Assembly (NCBI RefSeq): GCF_002127325.2 | Contig: NC_035439.2 | Location: forward strand, 3,877,770-3,941,769 | Length of the DNA: 64,000 nucleotides | Origin: Helianthus annuus | Lineage: Eukaryota > Streptophyta > Magnoliopsida > Asterales > Asteraceae | Direction: 5' to 3' | The notes under the pieces: model-generated | What the model was told of the DNA's origin: nothing | Databases searched by the model: none | The model's input: only the letters and a program-made list of their open reading frames with translations | Translations under genes and position numbers: made by a program | In this document: positions 48,200-57,783 of the stretch, piece by piece | Numbering within the stretch: the stretch's first letter is position 1 | How the letters are laid out: each line of letters begins with the position of its first letter

Positions 48200-51190
48200 C
48201 TGTAGAGTGTAATAGATATCATATATGGGGAATGTGTATGTTTTAAATGTTGTATATCCTCTCCAAAATAGGAGATATGGTTTATAATAATTTATTTTTA
48301 TTAGTATAGCAGATACAACTTTTATAAATTGTTAATTATATTTATTAATATTAATATAAATAATATTAATAAAAATAAATTATTATAAATCTATAAAAAA
48401 AGTCTAGAAAATGAATTTCTTGAATTATTTGTATCTGAAATGAAAGTGACCAATCCTGAATTCCGAACAAGGACAACCGAAGAAAAATTAAAATGACGTG
48501 AGCAATTACTTCATCATGTACATTCCCTAATATTTTAATTTATTTTTTTATATATTTTTTAGAACAGGAAATATTTATTCACGAAGCTACACGATTCGCT
48601 GCGTCCCAACGACCACTTCTAATTCTAAATTAACGTCTACCCACGTTTGATTGTTTACATACGTAACAGTGACGTTTTCGTATATAATTTTATTTTATAA
48701 TAATCGAATTATACTTCTATTTTTACTGTGTGTTTTCAAGTAATATCAAATTGAGTTGATATCTTAATTAATTGTTTTAATCCATTTTTAGTTTCACAAA
48801 TTGTAAATATTATGTATAAGACCGTCTGTAGAGGTTAATGTCCAGGACACGTTGACAAAAAAACGCCCGTCAAACTGTTCCCAGTTACACATGGAGGGCC
48901 TGAAGCCCCTAATGCCCCCTTCTCGTTTTTCTTTATTCGTTAGTTTTCTAAGCCAATAAAAATGTTATAGCTCACTCGTTTTAATCCTAAGTTATTTTTT
49001 TTTATTTATTTAGTTTGTATATTATTTAATTAATCTGATTAGTTAAACCATCACAAGATTTTGAGCGTTTAGTTAGTTAAAGTCTCACTATCTATATGAA
49101 TGACATGATATATGAACTTTCACACTTTCTAGTTATTTCAACGTAAGTTATAGTTAAAAATATTGATTTGGTTATTTTGAATAAAATAATTTATTACATC
49201 AAGGATAATTATTGCGGACGAATTTAGAACTTTCCACTTGATGTTGTATTTTAGTTATTTTTTATCATTATTTTTGAACCATAAATTTGGATTACTGATG
49301 GAGCATTGGAGTATCATTGTGCTACCAGCGGAACCATCCGATTATATCCATCTCCACTAGGCATCCAAAAAGTTTAAACCTTGTTGATTAAACATTATTA
49401 AAGGCTGATTCTATACACACCCTCCTCCTCCTGATTATACCCCACTTGATTATTCCCTTGTGAGGGGAAAACTGTCGGTCCCATGCAGGCCCCACCTGTA
49501 ATTATGTGAGAGGAGAAGGGTGAAAAAAGTAATTAGGGGGATGTAGAAAGTAGCACCCTTATTAAATCAGACCGTATCTCAAATAATGAGCTAAAATGCC
49601 AACCTAATCATTTAATCAAGAAAATAGCCATCTATAGTAATTAATTATTAAGACAGTTAATAAAGTGTATGATGATAAAAACAATATAATAATATTAAAA
49701 CGCATTAGTGTTGGACACCAACTTAGTAACTCATAAGAGTGGCATCTACCAATAATCCAGTCAAAGTTAGTAATTTTTCTTGAATAGAAAATAAAAATCA
49801 AATCGGTCGAAAGATCCGATAGTCAAATACAAGTATTTATATTTGCTTTGCTACATTATTTTCTTAAATAAATTAAAATACTGAAGAAAACTCCTAAGAT
49901 TCAACCCCGATAACTTTAATATGTGTTAAAATTATTCAACTTGTTACCATTAGAGAGAATTAATTTGTACATCATTAAAATTTAAGTTTACATCACTATG
50001 GTAGTTGTGCGTTGTTTTTCGTTGAACAAATGTGACTCATTCTTTAGACAGTCGGAGCCTTAAGAATGACGTGTTGACGCTAGTAATTGGATAGTACTTT
50101 CGGACATCAATGATTGACAATACTTTGACACCATGTGACTTGTATGTGGCTCAGAGCATTGGTGACAAGATACGGTGATCCCGGATTATGTTAATCTAAC
50201 ATCACCGTTTATCTCATCACTAACATGATCATTGTGCTTTTTTACACTCATGTAACTCTCGTTGTTCCTTAACTAAAACTTAATATTTATTACATGTTAT
50301 GTATAGTAATATAATAATGTAGGGTTGGGTTCAATAGAAACATTAAAAAAGAGTAAGGAATCGATAAACAGTGAATTTAACATTTTAAAAAATCAATTTA
50401 TTATGTTAAAAAATATTTTTTTTTTCAAAACTTTATTTGGAGCTTTTACATATAAAAACATGTACAAGCCTTTTTACTAAAAAAAATATTTCAAAAACTA
50501 AAAAAATTTAAAAAATACTAGTTAAAAATACAATTTTTTATTGGAATAACTTCTATACATGTTTATATGCTAAAGCTTCGAATTTTTTTTGAAAAATAAA
50601 ATAATTTTAAACATTTTAAATTGATTTTTTATGATATATTTAACATGTTAAATACACTGTTCTTTGTTTCCTCACTTTTTTATTGTTCCCTGTTAAACCT
50701 TATACAAATCATGTATATGTTAAATGATAAAATCATAACTAAAATTTAAAATTTAATATCTGGGTTTAAATTTAATTTTTAGAACTAAACCAACCGTATT
50801 CAAATTAGATTTTGGGTTGTAAATTTCAAGTTAATTTATGTGAAAAGTTTTTTACACTAAAGAAATCTCAAATTAAATAATACGACACGAACAAAGCAAA
50901 GACCGAACATATTTAAAGGTCCGTAAAATCAGATACAATGAATGAGGAGAGAATGCCTATTAGCATGTGGTGGGCGCTGACCACCAATCAGTGGCCACTT
51001 CTTGCATCTGCATGATTTGTTTGAATAGATTATTAAACATACAACTGCAAAATATCATTATTTGATCATGACCTTTCCACTAGACCACAACAAAAGCACA
51101 TGAGAATATCTAACTTCTATGATCTTTTAAGTAATTACTAGTAAAAATTGTAAACTGCCCGGTGAAAATTTGATCGGTATCAGTTTGGTT
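48200..51190. other. AT-rich intergenic region
   Basis: No gene supported. A MITE-like segment with weak inverted ends lies at about 49399-49560 (aaggctgattctatacacac to gcaccctt). The rest is unassigned, except for the inverted-repeat element listed at 50326-50700. Confidence 0.35.
50326..50700. mobile_element. Inverted-repeat element
   Basis: The left end (gggttcaatagaaacatta) and complement of the right end (aggtttaacagggaacaat) pair imperfectly over about 70 bp. Both contain aacagtg(a/t)atttaaca further in. No target duplication was fixed. Confidence 0.5.
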
Positions 51191-51195
51191 TATTA

Positions 51196-51840
51196 GGCTG
51201 GTTACTGGTGGATGTGGTTTAAAGCCTACGAGCTTTATTATGTCAAGTCTGCGTCACGTAAGCGCCATCTCATATAGGGTGCTTTAAAGTCTCTTCCTTT
51301 AACATCCTTGCAATGGTTTAAAGCTTCCATCATCATTATCTAATTATTTTTTATTTAAATTTAAACATTGTTTAATTTTGATATATTAATTTAAATTTAA
51401 ATAACATGGATAAAATATAAAACCCATAATTTAAATAAAAAATAAATGTCACTCAAAAATAAATACAAACCTAAAAATGCTTAAAAGGTTAAACTAGACT
51501 AAACTAAAAATACACATCTTCACTCGTCGTCTCCTCCTTGATCACGATCAAACCATAGGTGTTCGGTCAAATCGGCTCGAAGGTTAAGGTGTGTGTCCTT
51601 GTCACGTGTCCTCGCTTGGATAACTTCTTTTTTAGCGTAGGTGAGTAGTGGGTTCGCCAGTTGGTTACCTTCATCATAACTCTCTGCACAAAACCCTTTG
51701 CCTGAGTCTTCCAATATCATATTATGCAAGATGATGCACGTATATATGACGTCTCTCATTTTACTCTTTTCTTGCCGACTCTTGTTTCTTCTTAGTACAA
51801 AAAAAAAGTTGTTTTTTATGAAAATGACAAACATGCCCAA
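51196..51840 (-). pseudogene. PIF/Harbinger transposase-derived remnant
   Basis: The left end GGCTGGTTACTGGTGG after TTA has the same start as the MITE at 35852. On the minus strand (about 51526-51790) there is the C-terminal end of a Harbinger-type nuclease: MRDVIYTCIILHNMILED and LRADLTEHLWFDR. The rest of the transposase and the right terminus are lost, apparently where the (TA)n tract begins. Confidence 0.72.
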
Positions 51841-51866
51841 ATCTTAGGAACGATTTTGACAATTTA

Positions 51867-51957
<91 letters not shown>

Positions 51958-52783
51958 AGGTTCATGCGAGAACCACCTTTATTGCGAGAACCGCGAGAAC
52001 CAATGTGAACACAAGCTAAAATAGCTAAAAAAACCTAAAAAAACCTAACCCCCACCCCCCACCCCCCACCCCCAAAAACCTAAACCCCCACCCCCCTCCC
52101 CCCCCCCCAAAAAAAAACCTAACCCCCACCCCCCCCCCCAAAAAAAACCTAACCCCCCCCCCCTCCAAGCTAAATGCTAAAAACTAAAACCCTCAAAAAA
52201 CCTAAAAAAAACCTAACCCCCACCCCCCCACCCCCAAAAACCTAAACCCCCCACCCCCCCCCCCCCCAAGAAAAAACCTAACCCCCCCCCCCCCCCCCAA
52301 AAAAAAAACCTAACCCCCCCCCCCAAGCTAAATGCTAAAAACTAAAACCCTCAAAAAACCTAAAAAAAACCTAACCCCCCCCACCCCACCCCCCCCCCCC
52401 CAAAAACCTAAACCCCCCCCCCCACCCCCCCTCCCCAAGCTAAAATGCTAAAAACTAAACCCCCAAAAAACCTAAAAAATCTAAAAAAATCAAAAAAAAA
52501 TCTAAAATTTTTTTTTTATTTTTTTACTATTTTTTATGTTCAAATCGCTACTTTTTGTAGCAAAAAAAAAAAAAAAATTTTTTTTTTAAAAAAAAAAAAA
52601 ATTTAAAAAAAAAAAAATTTTTTTTTTTGGATACTAAAAGTAGCGATTTTTATATAAAAAATAGTAAAAAATAAAAAAAAAAAATTTTTGGGTGTTTTTT
52701 AGATTTTTTTAGCTATTACTGTTTGTGTTCACACTGGTTCTCGCGGTTCTCGCAATAAAGGGTGGTTCCTAACGGATCTTTGT

Positions 52784-52869
<86 letters not shown>
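51867..52869. mobile_element. Transposon inside a (TA)n microsatellite
   Basis: An 833-bp element (51953-52785) has inverted ends: gttc...gcgagaaccaccttta on the left, and on the right the complement gttaggaaccaccctttatt. Both arms share gcgagaaccgcgagaacca. It is flanked on both sides by long TA repeats (about 51867-51952 and 52786-52869), as if the TA repeat were the target. No coding capacity. Confidence 0.75.
52042..52446. repeat. C-tract array, G-quadruplex-prone on minus strand
   Basis: Irregular repeats of aaaacctaaccccc(a)cccccc units, several runs of 5-14 C separated by single A or short A-rich words, with larger units repeating at about 150 bp (aagctaaatgctaaaaact recurs). Minus-strand G runs could form multiple quadruplexes. 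Confidence 0.85.
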
Positions 52870-52871
<2 letters not shown>

Positions 52872-53222
52872 AGTAACAGTCAGCATACAAAGCATTAGTG
52901 AACATACAAATTTATCTACTATCATATGTAAAGAAATTTAAGTCAATCCAAACATAGCATACTAAGACATAAGATAAGCCAGTCATGTCTACGTAATCAA
53001 CCCTAATAGAGACAAACCTTAGTTTGTCTTAAGAAAAGTTAAGAAAGTGACTAATTATTTATCACCATATAACATTTTTGACCGAATTAAAAAACTGTTA
53101 TAAGTTCATCCCCTATATCTTACTTGTGTAGCAAGATGAATCTTCAACAATTTTATAATTTTCCCAACTATAAACAATTGAATAATATTACAACTTGAAA
53201 TTTCTTTGCTCATAAAAATTTG

Positions 53223-53315
53223 CACGTGCAATTTCAACGAAACTTCTCATGTGGGACCCACACATGAAAGTGGAACCAGTCTCTTTCAAACAAAACAAAC
53301 CCCATCTGTATATAA
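53223..53315 (+). promoter_or_regulatory. NAC gene promoter elements
   Basis: A G-box CACGTG (53223-53228), a palindromic TCP-type site GTGGGACCCAC (53251-53261) and a TATA box TATATAA (53309-53315) lie in the 180 bp before the NAC ATG. The spacing fits a start of transcription near 53340. Motif matches only; binding is not shown. Confidence 0.5.
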
Positions 53316-53401
53316 CCCATCCATGCTGGTTTAACTTCTCTTCATCAACAATTTCCACAACATTATCTGAAAAAAAGTTTATTAGTCAATTGTAGTAGAA
53401 T

Positions 53402-53695
53402 ATGAGATTACCTTTAAAATCAGTAACAAAGAGAGTTAGAGATGCTGAATCTGAGTTGAACTTGCCACCTGGATTCCGGTTTCACCCCACCGATGAGGAG
53501 CTCATCGTTCATTACCTATGTCGGAAGTCCCATTCGACATCCCAGATTCTCGGTGTCCCTCCGCCGCCACCTATCATCGCCGACGTGGATCTCTACAAAC
53601 ACGATCCATGGGAACTTCCTGGTAAGTCTTTCTGGTGTTAGCATAATAAAGAAGTTTAGTTTAATTCCTTAAACAATCTTGTTTTAAATAATATT

Positions 53696-53760
<65 letters not shown>

Positions 53761-54985
53761 CAGAAATGGCGCTTTTTGGGACGAAGGAATGGTACTTTTT
53801 TACACCAAGAGACCGGAAATACCCGAACGGGTCAAGACCAAACCGGGTCACAGGAAATGGGTACTGGAAGGCAACCGGAGCGGATAAACCCATTACTTCA
53901 AAATCTGACCCGAATGTAACAATTGGGATCAAGAAGGCTTTGGTGTTTTACGCGGGTAAAGGGCTTAAGGGGATCAAGACTAACTGGATCATGCATGAAT
54001 ATAGACTTGCAGTTTCTAAGGTCAGTTTAATACTGTATCTTTTAAAAATTACAGTACATAATAATAATTATATAATTTTTCTATAAAAGTTAAAAGAGTA
54101 AACTGCCAATATGGTCCCTGAGGTTTGATCACTTTTGCCACTTTAGTTCAAAACTCAAACCTTGAATCTGGCCCTGTAGTTTCAATTTTATTGTCATTTT
54201 CATCCAAAATCAAAATCTGGTTAGATTTTTCAGTTAACATCCAGTTTTTTTTGTCTTTTTCCTCCCTTTTATTTAATAAATGGTAAAATAGTCAGATTTT
54301 TTTTTAATTTCTTATAATAAAACGTTATAAGACCATTTTGCCCTTAATTAAAAGGGAGAAAAAAAGACAAAAAAACTGAATGTTAACTAAAAAATCTGAC
54401 CAGATCTTGATTTTGGATGAAAATGGCAACAAAATTGAAACCACAGGGACCTAGATTCAAAACGTTTGAGTTTTGGTCTAAAGTGACAAAAGTGATCAAA
54501 CCTCAAAGACCATTTTGGCAGTTTACTCAAGCTAAAAAAACATAGAAGTTGACATGGTAATGTTTTGATGGCTGCAGTTGGATGATTGGGTTTTATGTCG
54601 TCTTTACAACAAGAAGAATAATCCTAAAGAGATGATTATCGTACCCGAAGATAACAACAACATTCATCATCTTCATCCTACATCACCAATATTACAAAAA
54701 GAGAATAGCTCTAGTAACAACAACAGTGACAGTTTCGACTCGTTTGAATATTCGGATGGCGAATTTAGTTGTAACTTTGAAGGTGAGATCATGTTTTCTA
54801 GCAACTTGCCGCACGAATCGTTGACAAAAATCGAAGATGCTGATGAATTGGGGATGCAAAAAGAAGATGTTGATTATGGGAATGAGTGGCTTGACAATTT
54901 GAGTTTGGAAGATCTACACCACTGTTTGGAACAAATGCCTCCTGATAATTACTTCAGTGATGATATGCCAATGATTTATAATTAG
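53402..54985 (+). CDS. NAC domain transcription factor, ATAF/NAP-like
   Basis: Three exons: 53402-53621, 53764-54020 and 54578-54985, giving 294 residues. NAC subdomains in order: [19 protein letters not shown] (A), [16 protein letters not shown] (B), [20 protein letters not shown] and [12 protein letters not shown] (C), [26 protein letters not shown] (D), and [13 protein letters not shown] (E). The C-terminal half is Asn/Ser-rich then acidic, as in transcriptional activation regions. Between D and E only VSK separates RLA from LDDW; related NACs normally have about a dozen more residues there. Subfamily placement in the stress/senescence NACs rests on recalled similarity. Intron 1 is just 142 bp and its 3' half is an (AT)n run ending at the acceptor; intron 2 holds a MULE-type MITE. 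Confidence 0.94.
53699..53757. repeat. (AT)n microsatellite in NAC intron 1
   Basis: About 29 AT units occupying the branch-point region of a 142-bp intron and ending six bases before the acceptor AG. Confidence 0.95.
54096..54528. mobile_element. MULE-type MITE in NAC intron 2
   Basis: 433 bp with ends GAGTAAACTGCCAATATGG and complement GAGTAAACTGCCAAAATGG, arms well over 100 bp, and 9-bp flanks aagttaaaa (54087-54095) and aagctaaaa (54529-54537), 8 of 9 matching. Confidence 0.83.
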
Positions 54986-55350
54986 GGGTGGTTATTATTA
55001 TTTTTAGGACTTGTGAGTGTAGGGGTAAAAATTTAGAATAGATTTATGGAGTAAAAGTATTTCATTCATGTAAATAGTATTGAATTCTTGAGAAGATGTT
55101 TTGTCCTAACATGTATAGGCAATTTCATCAAAATAGTTGTTATAAACGAAACAATTATTTTATATTTTAATTATTTATTTGTTTATTATTTTGGTGTATA
55201 CATTAATTTGTTTCAATCTTATTTGTTTAATTTAAATTAAATGTTTAAATAAAAGTTTGGGGAGTTTAAAACTATCCACTATCACAACCCAACCCAACCC
55301 AACCCAACCCAACCCAATATTTCATTAAAAAACTAATTTATCTCTTTTCC
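54986..55350. other. 3' flank of NAC gene
   Basis: AT-rich 3' UTR and spacer. A short (aaccc)n array (about 55286-55316) precedes the LTR of the next retroelement. Confidence 0.5.
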
Positions 55351-56783
55351 TATAACAACCCTCGGTAAAACCGACATCCTCATAATATTTCCGACACCCT
55401 AATATCTCAATGTGTCTTTATATGTGCCCCGTATGTGAAAACCGAGCCCAAAATACAAAATAACATATAATATAAATAAAAACAATAAAAACTAAGTTGA
55501 GGCGGGCCGCATGGGACCTCACCTCAATTTAACGCGGGCCGCGCGAGAGTATAACCCGATTTCGTTTAAATCTTTAGTTCATGCGGGCCGCGTAGAAGTG
55601 CATCCAAGTTAATGCAGGCCGCGAGCGATCTGGAATATGGCGCAGCCCTGGGCCGCCACGTGGCCCAACACACGGCGAAGCTATGCGATGACCGGGCCAA
55701 GCTACGCGTTGACCCAGATTTGACGCGGGCCGCGTAAGCTCAGCCCAAATGTCACGCGGGCCGCGTGGAGACGCGATTACAGCCCTATATAAGAAGGCAA
55801 CGGGCTTTCAGTTTCCGTCGTTCATTTCCTTTCTTTCTTTCTTAAATTTCTATAGTGGCGTTACTATACCCGGGCATTATACCCCCTAAAATAACGAGAT
55901 TCTGCTACGATGTAAGTATTATAACCCCTGGAGACGTATTAGATACGCTGCCCGATTGATCTAGGATTCCGTAACGGCTGTCGTGGTTCTGCCCGACGTA
56001 GTCGTTGGAATGCCGTCTCGGGGAGGGTATTACTAATGTTAAAATGGGTTATTATACTAACACACGTGCATTTGTGTAATTTATAGATTATCTCCAGGAA
56101 ACCCTTACGAAAAACCTAAAACAGCAATGTGAGTTGATTCACTTTTTGTAAACCTTTTTGTTTACTGTTTTTACAAAACCTCACTTAATTAAATATATAC
56201 AAAGCAGTTATTGAGTATTTGTAAAGAATACAATTATAGTGGGTATGTTGGGGTTTTGTATACAAAATGGGTTACTGGCGTGGTAACATCCCATATGTTG
56301 AGTATGACCGTACCACTGATGTTAATTATGATGTCTTGGATACAAATGTAATTGCGGATGTGCCCTCAATACTGCAAATTGGTTTTTACTTAAACTTGAT
56401 TAAACTGGGAATCACTCACCAGTATTTCCCACTGACAAAATGTTTTTAAAACGCGTTTCAGGTAACAAAATGTGAAAGCCAAATAGAAGCCAGCTGGACA
56501 GCACTGGAGGCTTGGAAAAGTGGCAATAAAGTTACCTAATAATAAAATGGATGTTTTTATTCAAATAAATAGGATTTATTCCTATGAAACGTGTGTATTG
56601 AAAACTTGGGTTTTACCCATATGTTTAATGTTATAAAACATGGTGGTTTACTCTGGTTAAAATATTTCCTAACTACGGTCCTGATGAAAATTTCCGCTGC
56701 CAAATTGGATAAATAAATGTGATACCACCGAAACTGGCTCACGGCCGCCCGTTCCCGGGAAGAAGGGATCGGGGGCTGTGACA
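55351..56783 (+). mobile_element. 5' LTR of a Ty3/gypsy element
   Basis: The right end is fixed by ...GGGCTGTGACA followed 5 bp later by the primer-binding site. The left end, TATAACAACCCTCGG, looks like a TGTAACAACCC start with a changed second base, so 55351 is a best guess; the 3' LTR lies outside the window. Within it: a TATA box CTATATAAG (55785-55793) and six spaced copies of the motif gcgggccgcg(t/c) or close variants between 55503 and 55770. Confidence 0.65.
55786..55792 (+). promoter_or_regulatory. LTR TATA box
   Basis: TATATAA embedded in agccctatataagaagg, about 1 kb before the primer-binding site. It is the probable core promoter of the retroelement. Confidence 0.55.
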
Positions 56784-56788
56784 GAAGG

Positions 56789-56800
56789 TGGTATCAGAGC
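56789..56800 (+). other. tRNA-Met primer-binding site
   Basis: TGGTATCAGAGC, complementary to initiator tRNA-Met, 5 bp after the LTR end. Confidence 0.85.
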
Positions 56801-56934
56801 TATGCCACTGATTCAGCCACAGAAGTGTTCTGCTGACATCAAAATTCAAAGTGTTAGGAAATAAATTATGGAAATACGTTTATGATTGTATTTCTTGCTA
56901 TGTGTTATCTGACTATTTGTTAGTTTATAGTATG

Positions 56935-57783
56935 AGTGACCAAGGACCTTCTGACGCCTATCGTCAACTGTCTGGTTCGCCTAGGAGCGAAGGCACCTCC
57001 TCTTCTCAGCCTGCCCTCTCGGGGTATTCTGCTGACACAGAAGAAGGGATCTTTGTGTTTAAGGCTCAGTCTGAAGAGCCATTTCCTCAGAAAAAGAGGG
57101 GATGGTTCAGTAGGGGAGCGCACGAGCGTAGGAAAAGAATGAAAAAGTTGCAGGAACAACGAGTGTTAGCTGCAGCACAAAGAGAAACTGATGCTTATAA
57201 TCAGGATATGCTCAATAGGGGTATCGCTAATATCCATATTTTAGCAACCACTGCTGCTGACCCAAACCTGGAACAAATGCTAGCACCCCAACCACAAAAT
57301 CCTGACCAACCCATGGAAGTAGAAGACCAGATAGAAATGCCTGATTTCAACCCGGAGGAGATACCTAGGGTACCTGCACCTGATCCTCTAGACCCAAACA
57401 ATTACGACCCCTGGTGGGACGATGTTAGGGACTACGTGCAACAAAACCCAATACAGGAAAATGTGCCAATGCCCAACCTAGGAGCTTACCCAGGGTTAGA
57501 TCCTCAAGATCCCTACAACATTAGTGATGCCTATGTTAGGGAAATTTTAGAGAATCCATACCCGTACCAGGCCCCTATGCCTCCGTATCAGGAACCCGTA
57601 CCTCAGTTTCCAAACCCAGTCCTTGAACCTGCACCCCCAATGAGTGCAGAAAATGTCCAAGAACTTAGGACTTTTGGGGAGGAAATTTTAGAAAGCAGTG
57701 ATCGTATGCGACAGGTGGGAGAACGCCTCGTATGGAAATACGATGAGCGTAATATGGATTTTTGGATGAATCCATATCAGTGA
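56935..57783 (+). CDS. Extra ORF between primer site and gag of the gypsy element
   Basis: An open frame of up to 310 codons if started at 56851; the start at 56932-56934 (MSDQGPSDAYRQ) gives about 283 and looks more natural. A Ser-rich start is followed by a basic stretch (QKKRGWFSRGAHERRKRMKKLQEQ) and a long acidic, Pro/Asn-rich part (PQPQNPDQPMEVEDQ, repeated NPYPYQAP/PYQEPVPQFP). It has no zinc knuckle or enzyme motif. It ends 260 bp before the gag-pol frame. It is not homologous by eye to the gag at 58059. The function is unknown; an accessory or gag-like structural role is possible. Confidence 0.6.
   Translation, partial: SDQGPSDAYRQLSGSPRSEGTSSSQPALSGYSADTEEGIFVFKAQSEEPFPQKKRGWFSRGAHERRKRMKKLQEQRVLAAAQRETDAYNQDMLNRGIANIHILATTAADPNLEQMLAPQPQNPDQPMEVEDQIEMPDFNPEEIPRVPAPDPLDPNNYDPWWDDVRDYVQQNPIQENVPMPNLGAYPGLDPQDPYNISDAYVREILENPYPYQAPMPPYQEPVPQFPNPVLEPAPPMSAENVQELRTFGEEILESSDRMRQVGERLVWKYDERNMDFWMNPYQ

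Noticed and set aside
53684..53932. Ile-Tyr repeat proteins at the NAC gene
   Set aside because: Translations of the (AT)n microsatellite joined to NAC exon sequence; not real starts.
55286..55316. (aaccc)n array as an interstitial telomere
   Set aside because: The unit is aaccc, not the plant telomere unit ccctaaa; it is a plain short microsatellite. The C-tracts at 52042-52446 contain cctaaacccc but not a regular telomere repeat.
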